The notes under the pieces were generated by a model. That model was not told the DNA's origin, searched no databases, and saw only the letters and a program-made list of their open reading frames with translations. Shown here piece after piece: positions 27,060 to 36,112 of a stretch of 64,000 bases of DNA (positions are counted from its first letter, which is position 1; the number at the start of each line of letters is the position of its first letter). The stretch is from the NCBI RefSeq assembly GCF_003364195.1, contig NZ_NXLQ01000005.1, positions 1-64,000 on the forward strand. The letters run 5' to 3'. Both the position numbers and the translations under genes were made by a program. The stretch comes from Helicobacter didelphidarum (lineage in GTDB: Bacteria > Campylobacterota > Campylobacteria > Campylobacterales > Helicobacteraceae).

Positions 27060-28106
27060 ATGAAAGAAAATAATAAAAAAGTTGCATTATTAATGAGTGG
27101 TGGTGTCGATAGCTCATATTCTGCATATTTATTACAACAACAAGGTTATGAAGTGTTGGGTATTTATCTCAAGCTACATGATAAAGAAAGCAAACATGAA
27201 GTATTTATTAGAAATTGTGAAAAGGTCAGTGGATTTTTAGGTATAGAATTTCGAGTTGTTGATGCACAAAAAGAGTTTAAAGAGGCTGTTTATAATGAAT
27301 TTATAGAATCTTATAAAAGAGGAGAGACACCAAATCCTTGTGCAATTTGCAATCCACTTATGAAATTTGGCTTAGCACTTAACATAGCAAAAGGATTTGG
27401 TTGTCAATACATCGCAACGGGACATTATGCACGCATTATTGAAATAGATGGTATTAAACGTATACAAGAAGCACGCGATAAAACAAAAGATCAAAGTTAT
27501 TTCCTTTATGCAATTTCACAAGATGCGATTAATCGTCTCATTTTTCCGCTAGGTAATATGTTAAAAGAAGAAGTAAAGCCACAAGCATTTGTAGCACTAC
27601 CAATACTTGGTAATTTAGAATCTTATAAAGAATCTCAAGAAATTTGTTTTGTTGAGACTGATTATATTGATATTTTAAAAAAACATACTCAAGTAAATCA
27701 AAAAGGTATTGTGCGTGATATTTCGGGCAAAATAGTTGGGGAACATAAAGGATACATGCAATATACAATTGGGAAACGACGCGGATTTAGTGTCAAGGGT
27801 GCACATAAGCCACATTTTGTATTAAAAATTAATCCAACACAGAATGAAATTATTGTGGGACACAAAGAAGATTTAAAAACTTTGAGCGTAACCGCCATTA
27901 ATAAATCATTACCAAAAAGTTTTCATGGTGGAAAATTCAAAGCAAAAGTGCGTTACCGTAGCACACCTAGCAATGCACAAATTGATATTATTGATGATAA
28001 AATCGTTGCCTCACTTGATGAACCTGTTTATGGTGTAGCAAAAGGACAAGCCTTGGTGGTATATCACAATGATGTTGTGCTTGGTGGTGGGGTAATTGTA
28101 GAATAA
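27060..28106 (+). CDS. mnmA: tRNA-uridine 2-sulfurtransferase MnmA
   Basis: Cytoplasmic enzyme that uses ATP and a relayed sulfur to thiolate U34 of tRNA-Lys, -Glu and -Gln. 348 residues. The PP-loop SGGVDSS is at residues 13-19. Catalytic cysteines are in NPCAICN (near residue 96) and QEICFVE (near residue 200). The C-terminal beta-barrel region begins around YTIGKRRGF. It follows tRNA-Met, which is on the opposite strand, and stands as a single gene with its own promoter. Confidence 0.96.
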   Translation: MKENNKKVALLMSGGVDSSYSAYLLQQQGYEVLGIYLKLHDKESKHEVFIRNCEKVSGFLGIEFRVVDAQKEFKEAVYNEFIESYKRGETPNPCAICNPLMKFGLALNIAKGFGCQYIATGHYARIIEIDGIKRIQEARDKTKDQSYFLYAISQDAINRLIFPLGNMLKEEVKPQAFVALPILGNLESYKESQEICFVETDYIDILKKHTQVNQKGIVRDISGKIVGEHKGYMQYTIGKRRGFSVKGAHKPHFVLKINPTQNEIIVGHKEDLKTLSVTAINKSLPKSFHGGKFKAKVRYRSTPSNAQIDIIDDKIVASLDEPVYGVAKGQALVVYHNDVVLGGGVIVE

Positions 28107-28207
28107 TGAAATGAATATTTTTACATTCAATATTTGTATATGAGTGAGTTAAAATATTTATATAATTAAAAATTCTCTAAGATTGTATTTTACACAAAAG
28201 GATATAA

Positions 28208-28417
28208 ATGTTTCAATATAAATTAGTGTTATTTGGATTTCCTGACTTATGTAGGGATTATGATGATGTTTTATTGCATTTAAAACAAGTGCCACCACAA
28301 AGAGCAGAGATTGAGACACTTGAGCAATGCTATCTTATCGATATGCAAACAGGTAATAAATATATGATAGATTATAACAATAAAGGATTATTTATAAAAG
28401 ATTTTAATAAAGAATGA
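28208..28417 (+). CDS. small hypothetical protein
   Basis: 69-residue soluble protein with a good ribosome site (AAAAGGATATAA) ahead of ATG 28208. No signal peptide, membrane segment or Cys motif. The middle part has a CYLIDMQTGNKYMIDY beta-hairpin-like stretch. I do not recognise the family. It lies between mnmA and the convergent uvrD, about 100 bases from each. Codon use resembles neighbouring genes, which supports it being real. Confidence 0.6.
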   Translation: MFQYKLVLFGFPDLCRDYDDVLLHLKQVPPQRAEIETLEQCYLIDMQTGNKYMIDYNNKGLFIKDFNKE

Positions 28418-28494
28418 AAATTTATGAAAGATTCTAAAGATTTGTGTCACAATATTACCATAAGCTACAATCATCTTATATTGTGATCGCATAA

Positions 28495-30675
28495 TTACAC
28501 CTTTATAAGAAATGAGGTTAAAATAATACGTTTTGTGCCACCAAAGTTTATTGTTGCACGTATGTTCTCCCCATCTCCCTGCAAAGATTCTATACGCCCA
28601 AAGCCAAATATTTTATGTTGCACACAGTCCCCTTTTTTTAACTTTTCTTGTTCGCCTTTCATTGATTGAGAAAGGATTTTAGAATCTCCTTGTGGAATAT
28701 ATCGATTTTTTGAAATCTGTGCTTGTCTCTTTCTAGATTTATATTCCTTAATAATTCCTGATTCTTGAAGAAACTGTGATTGTTCAAGGTTTTTGCTTCT
28801 CTTACGATAGAGTCTACTTTTAGCCCAACTTAACGTAAGTGTATCTTTTGCACGAGTAAAAGCTACATACGCCAATCGCCTCTCTTCTGCAAGATTAAAA
28901 TTATTTCTATCAGTAAACATATCCTCGTAACTACGCAATGGGAACATCCCATCTTCAAGCCCAATCACAAATACATGCTTAAATTCTAGTCCCTTACTAT
29001 TATGCACACTCATACATTTTACACTATTATAACCTACATCATCATTACTTGAGCTTAATGTAATATCATTCAAAAAATCCTGCAAAATATTTTCATCTTG
29101 ATATGCTCTTTCTTCGATAAATTCATCAAAGCTTGTAAAAAATTCGTCGATATTTTTGCGTCTTTCTTCATTTGATTCTGTTTCATTTGATTCATTTTTT
29201 ATATCTTTCTCATTATCGTGATAAAGTTTGATTTGTTTTTGAAAAATATTTTTAATATGTGCTGGATCTGTAAGTATGCAATCGCGTAAAGATTCTATAA
29301 TATCAAAAAATTCATCAAGTTTTGCCTTGCATTTAAGGTTATTAAATGCACCATCACTATAAGCAGTATATACACCATCATAATCTTTACTAAGAGTAAG
29401 TATATTTTGCAAAGTTTTATCACCAATACCTCGTTTTGGACGATTGATTACGCGCTCAAATGAGAAATTATCATTTGGATTTGTTGCAAGTCGAAGATAT
29501 GCAATGCAATCTTTTATCTCTTGCCTTTCATAAAATCGAATCACACCAATCATTTTAAATGGAATCTTGGCACGATTTAAACATTCCTCAACATTGCGTG
29601 AAAGCCCATTTAAACGAAACAATATAGCTATATCTTCATATTTGCTTCCATTTTCAATAAACTTTTGAATAGATTCTATAATTTTTGCCATTTCCTCCTT
29701 ATCACTTTCATTCTCGAAGTATATTACTTCATTGCCTTCAAGTCTAATGGCTTTTAGAATCTTATCATGTCTCTCTTTATTGTGTGCAATAAGATTATTT
29801 GCAACATTTAGAATCTGCTTTGTGCTACGATAGTTTTGCTCAAGTTTAATAATTTTTACATGGCTAAATTCTTTATCAAATTCTAAAATATTTCTAATAT
29901 TTGCCCCTCTCCAACTATAAATACTTTGGTCATCATCACCCACAACACAAAGATTCTCATGTGTGCTACAAAGCATTTTAAGTAATCCTACTTGTAAATT
30001 GTTTGTATCTTGATATTCATCAACCATAATATATTGATATTTTTGGCTTATCTTTTCTCGTAACTGCTGATTTTGTTGCAAGATTCTGTATGGAAGCAAC
30101 AATAAATCATCAAAGTCAATAAGATTGTTTTGCAACAAATACTCTTCATATTGTTGATAAATTTCTACAAAATCGGGATTGTCAGATTCTAAAGAATTGA
30201 TGAAATCTGAAGTTGCAATATAATCATTCTTGTAATTTGAGATTTCATGAGAAAGATTTGATGGGCTTTGTAAAATATTTGGAAATTGTTTTTTTATTTT
30301 TTTGAGAATCTTTTTTTTATCATCTTCGTCAATAACGCTAAAGAGATTCGAACGATTCAACAAAAGAATATGTTGTCGCAAAAAGAAAAGTCCGAATTTA
30401 TGGAAAGTGCATAAAAGAGGCAAGGTATCAATTTGTAAATGAGAATCTGCAATGAGTTGTAATGCTCTCTCACTCATTTCTTTTGCTGCCTTATTGGTGA
30501 AAGTAAGTGTAAGTGTATTTTGAGGTGGCACACCAACTTCACAAAGCAGATATGTAAGACGCGTTGTAAGTGTTTTTGTCTTTCCACTTCCAGCTCCAGC
30601 AAGTATCAATAATGCACCATCAATGTAGGTTGCTGCTTCCCTTTGTGCATCATTAAGAGAATCTAAAATATTCAT
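28495..30675 (-). CDS. uvrD: UvrD/PcrA-type superfamily 1 DNA helicase
   Basis: 3'-5' DNA helicase of 726 residues acting in repair and in clearing recombination or replication blocks. Motif I GAGSGKTKT at residues 27-35, Walker B VDEYQDTN, motif III DDQSIYSWRGA, QNYRST, the SVHNSKGLEF motif V region and VAFTRAKDTL motif VI are all present. The C-terminal basic tail ends with a GDCVQHKIFGFGRI Tudor-like segment typical of UvrD/PcrA. ATG 30675 follows AAGGAATAGA. Confidence 0.95.
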   Translation of the reverse strand: MNILDSLNDAQREAATYIDGALLILAGAGSGKTKTLTTRLTYLLCEVGVPPQNTLTLTFTNKAAKEMSERALQLIADSHLQIDTLPLLCTFHKFGLFFLRQHILLLNRSNLFSVIDEDDKKKILKKIKKQFPNILQSPSNLSHEISNYKNDYIATSDFINSLESDNPDFVEIYQQYEEYLLQNNLIDFDDLLLLPYRILQQNQQLREKISQKYQYIMVDEYQDTNNLQVGLLKMLCSTHENLCVVGDDDQSIYSWRGANIRNILEFDKEFSHVKIIKLEQNYRSTKQILNVANNLIAHNKERHDKILKAIRLEGNEVIYFENESDKEEMAKIIESIQKFIENGSKYEDIAILFRLNGLSRNVEECLNRAKIPFKMIGVIRFYERQEIKDCIAYLRLATNPNDNFSFERVINRPKRGIGDKTLQNILTLSKDYDGVYTAYSDGAFNNLKCKAKLDEFFDIIESLRDCILTDPAHIKNIFQKQIKLYHDNEKDIKNESNETESNEERRKNIDEFFTSFDEFIEERAYQDENILQDFLNDITLSSSNDDVGYNSVKCMSVHNSKGLEFKHVFVIGLEDGMFPLRSYEDMFTDRNNFNLAEERRLAYVAFTRAKDTLTLSWAKSRLYRKRSKNLEQSQFLQESGIIKEYKSRKRQAQISKNRYIPQGDSKILSQSMKGEQEKLKKGDCVQHKIFGFGRIESLQGDGENIRATINFGGTKRIILTSFLIKV

Positions 30676-30808
30676 TCTATTCCTTATTATGTTTTGTTAT
30701 TAAGTTTCATTGTTATATGTTTAAATGTTTTTATTCAATTAAGATTGATTTCTGCACGATTTTAGAGTGCTATTATACTGAAAAAAATATATAACTTAAA
30801 AACTATGC

Positions 30809-30814
30809 TATAAT
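30809..30814 (+). promoter_or_regulatory. -10 box upstream of the PilM/PilN-like pair
   Basis: TATAAT in ATGCTATAATAATAGC, about 39 bases before the GTG at 30853. Divergent from uvrD. Confidence 0.45.
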
Positions 30815-30852
30815 AATAGCTAAAAATTTATTTCCATGAAATGAGGTTTATT

Positions 30853-31896
30853 GTGGGCATTCTTGGTATGCTTTTTCGGCCACTTTTTGCAACCGTATTA
30901 ATTGGTGTAAATTACAATTCTAATATGTGCATTGTAAAAGTTGTAAAAAAGCGTAGCGGAAGAATTGTAGAAGAAACCAATAAAGAATTTAAGATTCTTA
31001 ATGGCGAATTATCTGTTGAAGTAATGAAATATATCAAAAGGCTTAAATCCAGATATGCTTATAGTTATCTTTGTATTCTTAGCAAAACGCAAGACCAGGT
31101 TCTTGTGCCGGGTGTCAAAAAAAATACATTTGGTAATTTTGGTGTGAGCGAAAAAGACTATCAAATGGTAAAATTACCCAGTGCATTTGCATTTATGTTG
31201 AAAGAAGATGTATTGGATTATCAAAAAGCTTTCAAGAAAGCGAAAGGTTTAGATTTCCTCTTTTCCCCATTTGTTTTATTGTTTTTTAAAGCAAAGAGTT
31301 TTATTGGTGATCATCCAAAACTTTTTGCTTTACAAGAAAAAGAAACACTCGCTATTCTTGTTGCTACAAGAAAAGAGATTCTTTATGGGGCTTTTTTACT
31401 AATGAGTACAACGAGTTCCGTTACAAATGTCAGTCAAACAGATATTCCATCGTCTCTAGCAACTTCTGATACACTCATAGCTACAAGTTCAACTGCAAAG
31501 GGTATTGATGACTTAAATACTGAACTAAGCGGTGTAGATGAAGAATTGGCCGATCTCGATAGCTTTGATTTTAATAATATTGGTGTGGAAACAACTGATG
31601 AAAATATTAGTGGAACAAGTAGCGATGATGAAGATTCTAGCACAATGGATAGTCTTAATGATTTAGGGAGATCAACAGGGATTATTAATCTTTTACAGGC
31701 TTCCATAAAGGATTTTTATCAAAATTCTTTATATGAGGGTGATTTTATTGAAGAAATTGTATTTTTTGATTGCTATGGTATGTCCACACAGGCAGTGGAT
31801 AATGTCCGATCGAATCTTATGATTGATCTTTCCCTTGTTACTCTTGATTTATCAAAAGAGCTTACAAACCTTGCTCAAATAGAGCTAGATAGCTAA
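30853..31896 (+). CDS. hypothetical protein, possible PilM/GspL-like partner
   Basis: About 347 residues, function not recognised. The N-terminal part (IGVNYNSNMCIVKVVKKRSG) looks like an actin-fold entry strand pair. The middle (about 200-270) is acidic and low in complexity (Asp, Ser, Thr, Glu) and the C-terminal 60 residues are globular. The start is uncertain: ATG 30841 is the longest frame, but TGAGG at 30842-30846 suits GTG 30853. The next gene follows after 9 bases and looks PilN-like, so the pair may be a PilM/PilN-type inner-membrane platform. This is inference. Confidence 0.55.
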   Translation: MGILGMLFRPLFATVLIGVNYNSNMCIVKVVKKRSGRIVEETNKEFKILNGELSVEVMKYIKRLKSRYAYSYLCILSKTQDQVLVPGVKKNTFGNFGVSEKDYQMVKLPSAFAFMLKEDVLDYQKAFKKAKGLDFLFSPFVLLFFKAKSFIGDHPKLFALQEKETLAILVATRKEILYGAFLLMSTTSSVTNVSQTDIPSSLATSDTLIATSSTAKGIDDLNTELSGVDEELADLDSFDFNNIGVETTDENISGTSSDDEDSSTMDSLNDLGRSTGIINLLQASIKDFYQNSLYEGDFIEEIVFFDCYGMSTQAVDNVRSNLMIDLSLVTLDLSKELTNLAQIELDS

Positions 31897-31905
31897 AGGA
31901 ATATC

Positions 31906-32445
31906 ATGACCTATAGTTTTACAAAAGCAACTTCTAAGCATGTTCTAAAACCAGCAACAAAAATTTGGGGTTTTTACTTCATTCTTGCATTTGGTATTCT
32001 TATAGCCTTTAAGGTTCATTTATTAACAGAAATAGAAGAATCAAAGGCTACACAAGATGCAATGAAAATTGAACAAGAACGCATTGTAACTACAACCAAC
32101 AATCTTGTTAAAGAAGGTGAAAGATTACATTATGAATTAGGAGTTACGGCAAAAATTAAAGATCGTGATGAGAAATTGCGGACACAGATTGAAAATATTC
32201 TTTTTATGATTCCAGAAAATGTTGTAATTGATGAAATCCGCTTTGAGAATAATTCCCTTTTTATGCGTGGCATAACAACAAGCAAAGAACTTTTTGAAAC
32301 TTCATTACAATCACAACTTCGAGCTATTTATTCTACAAGTAACGCAAGTTTTTATCAACTTCCTAGTGGTTGGTATAATTTTGAATCTATCAGCAAAACA
32401 AGTCAAGATGATGGCTTAACAAATCGAGTAGATGAAATATATTAA
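31906..32445 (+). CDS. membrane-anchored hypothetical protein, PilN-like architecture
   Basis: 179 residues: a short cytoplasmic N-terminus, one membrane helix (WGFYFILAFGILIAFKVHLL, about residues 25-45), a coiled coil (50-100) and a C-terminal globular domain beginning FMIPENVVIDEIRFENNSLFMRG. This order matches PilN-type proteins of type IV pilus and type II secretion platforms, where the last domain has a ferredoxin-like fold. Sequence alone does not prove the family. It is cotranscribed with the preceding 347-residue protein. No pilus ATPase or pilin lies nearby. Confidence 0.55.
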   Translation: MTYSFTKATSKHVLKPATKIWGFYFILAFGILIAFKVHLLTEIEESKATQDAMKIEQERIVTTTNNLVKEGERLHYELGVTAKIKDRDEKLRTQIENILFMIPENVVIDEIRFENNSLFMRGITTSKELFETSLQSQLRAIYSTSNASFYQLPSGWYNFESISKTSQDDGLTNRVDEIY

Positions 32446-32630
32446 AGTAATCTCAGATTCTATTCATACATTTAGCTTATATAATTTATGTATTTTGTTA
32501 AGAAATATTAGGGTATTTAAAATAAGAAAAATCTTATGTTTAAATTATCAGAATATTTATAAATTCTATCTATTTTTATTTTAAAAGAATAAATTTGAAT
32601 ATTTTTGTATCAATTTTGCAATGGTTTTGA

Positions 32631-32636
32631 TATAAT
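32631..32636 (+). promoter_or_regulatory. -10 box of the MORN-protein gene
   Basis: TATAAT in TTTGATATAATACTTC, 34 bases upstream of ATG 32670, with AAAGGTATC as the ribosome site. Confidence 0.5.
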
Positions 32637-32669
32637 ACTTCTTTATATTTCATTTACAAAGGTATCACT

Positions 32670-33221
32670 ATGAAAAAGATTATTTTATTAGCAACATTAT
32701 TTGGTGCATTAAGTATGGTATATGCAGATTCTAAGACATCTCATTCCAAAGCAACTAAAACAACCGAAACACCAAGTCCAAAAACATCATCTCAAAACTC
32801 AAAATCACGAAATTGCAAAACCGAAGAGGATAAAGCAAAAGGTTGTGTGGTGCGATATGAAAATAAATATTATGGCACTGTGGAATTAACTAAATATAAA
32901 GATGGTAAGAAAAATGGGGTGCAAAAATACAAGAGATATGGAACTTTGGAACGCGAAACCTCATATCATGATGATAAGAAAGATGGTATAGAAAAAATTT
33001 ATTATGGCAATGGAAAACTTAAAAGTGAAATTTCATATAAACATGGTAAAAGACATGGAGCTTTAAAATCATATGATTACGATGAAAAGGTTATTTTTAC
33101 AGCAACATTCAAAGATAATAAGATAACAAATGCAAAATGTCATAATGGCAAAACTCTTACGCGAGTTCACCTTAATGCTATCAATAGAGGTGAAGAGATT
33201 TCGTGTGATTCTAACAGATAG
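32670..33221 (+). CDS. exported MORN-variant (YwqK-like) repeat protein
   Basis: 183 residues. Signal peptide MKKIILLATLFGALSMVYA, then a Ser/Thr/Lys-rich low-complexity linker (20-50), then repeats of the YwqK/MORN-variant type: KYKDGKKNGVQKYKRYGTLERE, YHDDKKDGIEKIYYGNGKLKSE, YKHGKRHGALKSY. The pattern is G-x-x-x-G-x-x-x-x-Y with alternating strands. Two Cys flank the repeat block and two lie near the C-terminus, probably disulphide-bonded in the periplasm. Related proteins are loosely labelled as antitoxins, but no toxin partner is visible. Confidence 0.75.
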   Translation: MKKIILLATLFGALSMVYADSKTSHSKATKTTETPSPKTSSQNSKSRNCKTEEDKAKGCVVRYENKYYGTVELTKYKDGKKNGVQKYKRYGTLERETSYHDDKKDGIEKIYYGNGKLKSEISYKHGKRHGALKSYDYDEKVIFTATFKDNKITNAKCHNGKTLTRVHLNAINRGEEISCDSNR

Positions 33222-33378
33222 CTCTTATCCTTGATTGATAATATCTTGTTATACAGAAGTCTGATTTGTAGTTTATTATAATAAGATACACAAAATTAAA
33301 CTAATTCTACTTTAGGTTTTGTTTGTAAAGTCTCTAATTACTCCCAAAGAAAAATATCAATCCGCTATTTCTTTTTCT

Positions 33379-35100
33379 CTATTTTTTACATTCTCTTGTA
33401 GGGTTTTTCAATCCATAGAGAAGAATATTCAAGAAATGTTCATGTTGTTTTTCATAAACCCTAAAACCTTCTTTTAATGTTCCCAAATACTCAAATCCCT
33501 CTTGTTTATAAAGTTGGATAGCCCTCATATTTGTTTCTACAACCTCAAGATAAAGCATATTAAGGTTGTATTCTTGAAATGCAATATGTTTTATCACTTT
33601 CATTAATTTTGTCCCATAACTTTGTGAAGTTTTTGCACTTGTGTTACAAGGTAATAAAGTGTTATTTTCTCTATTTTTTTGTGTATGAATTAAAGGATTT
33701 TTATAAATTCCAAGATAGGCGTGAGAATGTTTAAGATTGATACGAATAAGACTGATTACACCAATATCTAGCCCATGTTCTTGCACAAGAAAGTATTTAT
33801 TTTGTTTATCTTGTTGCAAAGATTTAATAAAATTTAAATGCCCATCAAGACTTATTTTTGAGCTCCCATACATATTTTTACGAACAAACTCATGGTTGCG
33901 ATATTCCAAAACATTAAGGACTTCATTCGCACTAATATTACAAAAATCAACAGCATACAAAGAATCTATATGAAAATTTTTTACCGATTCTTGAGTGCGT
34001 TGCAGTGTTGTATTAATTGCATGGAGAATTAAATTTGAGGCAAAATCCCATAAACTTACACCAACCTTGTTTTGCATATGTCGTTTATTGTTTTGCATAT
34101 TAAGACTTGCTTGTGTTAATGGTAATGAAATTTCACAAACCAGACCCTGTTCTGAAAGTAAAGCAATTTGTTCGTTTTGATTACTTGCTAAATTAATGGT
34201 AAAAATATTATCACATAAACTTAAGGCTTCGAAAATAATTCCACCACCAGAGACAATACAAGATTTTGCAGAAGCAATCAGATATGCTATTTCGTGTTGC
34301 GAAATATTATGAAAGATTCTATACTGCTCTATATGTTCTGCGGTATCTTTGCAAAGGAATTCAGAATCTAAAAGTTTCCCTCGATAATTTGTTCCAACAA
34401 CAACAATAGCACTTTTTCTAAAAGATTGAAGTTGCATGAAAATTTCATAACTTTTATCCTGTAAATCTTCTCCGCCCAAACATACAAAAAAATCATAAGT
34501 TTTTTCTTTTTGGAAAAGATTTTTATTGCGAAAACATGGATTTATCGGTGCATACTCTAATCCCGAAAAAATATAATCACACAAATCTGGTTCAACATGC
34601 AATGTTCTATAATATCCATTTGGATTCAATACAAAAAGCTTTGTAGGTTTATTACGCATCATATTACATGTTTGCGTTGTTTTTTGATTTATCTGACTAT
34701 GTTGAGTGTCATATTTACTAGAATCTTGTAAAAAAGATTTTCTATTATTTTTAAGGAGTTGGAAATGTCTTCCATCGTCATCAAGCAAACAAAGGACATT
34801 GCTATGCTTGAGAAATAATGAAAAATCTTCCACTTGATAGGAATCAATAATACAAATATTGCATTCAAGAAAACCAGTATGACATAATTTTAACCATTCA
34901 ATATGTAAAGGATAAAAATTAGCAACAAGATTGGGAGCAATCTCTTGTTTTTTTAAAAAATCCAGAAAACTTATACTTCCACGCACAAAGAAATCAACTT
35001 CATACCCCATTTCTAAAAATATCAATGCGAGATTAAAGCTTCGTGCAATATGCCCTAATCCCAAACCTTGTATATTTTCTGTTAAGATTCTAATTTTCAT
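33379..35100 (-). CDS. PseG-PseH fusion (pseudaminic acid biosynthesis)
   Basis: 573-residue fusion of two consecutive-pathway enzymes. Residues 1-360 are PseG, the UDP-sugar hydrolase: GLGLGHIARS with His17 at the catalytic position known in Campylobacter PseG, then CLGGED and SGGGIIFEA nucleotide-binding segments. Residues 390-570 are PseH, a GNAT acetyltransferase for the 4-amino group (FCNISANEVLNVLEYRNHEFVRKNM segment split over the acceptor loop; acetyl-CoA site YGTKLMKVIKHIAF; LEVVETNMRAIQLYKQEGF). In H. pylori these are separate genes. It overlaps pseF by one base. Confidence 0.9.
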   Translation of the reverse strand: MKIRILTENIQGLGLGHIARSFNLALIFLEMGYEVDFFVRGSISFLDFLKKQEIAPNLVANFYPLHIEWLKLCHTGFLECNICIIDSYQVEDFSLFLKHSNVLCLLDDDGRHFQLLKNNRKSFLQDSSKYDTQHSQINQKTTQTCNMMRNKPTKLFVLNPNGYYRTLHVEPDLCDYIFSGLEYAPINPCFRNKNLFQKEKTYDFFVCLGGEDLQDKSYEIFMQLQSFRKSAIVVVGTNYRGKLLDSEFLCKDTAEHIEQYRIFHNISQHEIAYLIASAKSCIVSGGGIIFEALSLCDNIFTINLASNQNEQIALLSEQGLVCEISLPLTQASLNMQNNKRHMQNKVGVSLWDFASNLILHAINTTLQRTQESVKNFHIDSLYAVDFCNISANEVLNVLEYRNHEFVRKNMYGSSKISLDGHLNFIKSLQQDKQNKYFLVQEHGLDIGVISLIRINLKHSHAYLGIYKNPLIHTQKNRENNTLLPCNTSAKTSQSYGTKLMKVIKHIAFQEYNLNMLYLEVVETNMRAIQLYKQEGFEYLGTLKEGFRVYEKQHEHFLNILLYGLKNPTRECKK

Positions 35101-35936
35101 TAATTCCCTTTGTGCTGTAAAGAAAAGAGAGTCTCTGCTATTGCTAAATCTTGTGGGCTATCTATATCCCACGCATACTCAAGTTCAACCCCTAAGCTTT
35201 GTTTCCCTAAAATTGGAATATGAAATAAAAAACTTTTAGCAAATCCCAAGTAAAATTGCCCAGCATCATTAAAAGCTTCGGGTAAATCTTGCGATCGAGT
35301 GTGCATATATTGCGGGAAAATAAATTGAAAATATCCTTCTTCATTATGTGTAAAACTTCTAAAATTCTTTGCATTTTGTATAATTGAGACAACATAAGCA
35401 CTTTGTTGGGTATGAATGCAATGGAGTGCTTGCAAAAGAGAATCCTGCGTTGCAAACATAGAAGTTGCATAAAGACATAATATAGTAGAATGCAGGTCAA
35501 AGACTGCAAGATTCTGTGCTTCATTGCTTGTTTGTGGTGCAAATTGTATATATTGCAAAGTGTGCTTGATAGTTTCTACATTACTTTGGGTCAGTGCGAG
35601 ATTGTTCATATAAATATCTTGTTGCATATAGTCATGGAATTGTTTTCTTGCCCCATCACTTAGAATCTTATACACAACACTGGCAATAACGGGTAATGTA
35701 GGTGTAAAATCATCTGCGAATTCTTTCTCCCTCTTTAGTGTATATACTCCTAGTTGTCTTGCAGATTCTAAAATTTCATTATCTTCACTGCTTACAATTA
35801 CGCAATCACTTACAAGTTTGGCTGTGTGAATGCTTCTCTCAAGCATACTGATACCTAAAAACTTTGCAAGATTTTTACGCGGTATTCTTTTGCTCCCCCC
35901 TCGTGCAGGAATAATAACGCAATCAATTTTCTTCAT
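35100..35936 (-). CDS. pseF: pseudaminic acid cytidylyltransferase PseF
   Basis: Activates pseudaminic acid with CTP to CMP-Pse, the donor for flagellin O-glycosylation. 278 residues, longer than the usual 230, mostly through extra sequence around residues 75-130. The N-terminal IIPARGGSKRIPRKN is the CMP-sugar synthetase signature, and VSSEDNEIL and the ELEYAWDIDSPQDLAIAE C-terminal segment follow. Its stop overlaps the ATG of the PseG-PseH gene, giving a two-gene operon. The start lies 177 bases from the divergent PutA-like gene. Confidence 0.93.
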   Translation of the reverse strand: MKKIDCVIIPARGGSKRIPRKNLAKFLGISMLERSIHTAKLVSDCVIVSSEDNEILESARQLGVYTLKREKEFADDFTPTLPVIASVVYKILSDGARKQFHDYMQQDIYMNNLALTQSNVETIKHTLQYIQFAPQTSNEAQNLAVFDLHSTILCLYATSMFATQDSLLQALHCIHTQQSAYVVSIIQNAKNFRSFTHNEEGYFQFIFPQYMHTRSQDLPEAFNDAGQFYLGFAKSFLFHIPILGKQSLGVELEYAWDIDSPQDLAIAETLFSLQHKGN

Positions 35937-36112
35937 ATTTACTACTTTATTGCATAAATTCTTAGTAATTATAGAAAAAAAATATGAAGTTTATTCTATC
36001 TCTTTTAAAAACTTTTTATTAAAGCCCCATGTTTTAACCCATAAATAACTGATTTTTTGTTAAAATTAGCACAATATTTATGTTATTTCCTAATACAAAA
36101 CATTGAGGCAAT

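Noticed and set aside
32670-33221. Toxin-antitoxin pair, because YwqK-type MORN proteins are often labelled as antitoxins
   Set aside because: The protein has a signal peptide and no toxin gene lies beside it; the label alone is not evidence.
34931-35239. Plus-strand frame over the pseF/pseG-pseH junction
   Set aside because: Antisense to two well-supported genes; composition is that of a shadow frame.
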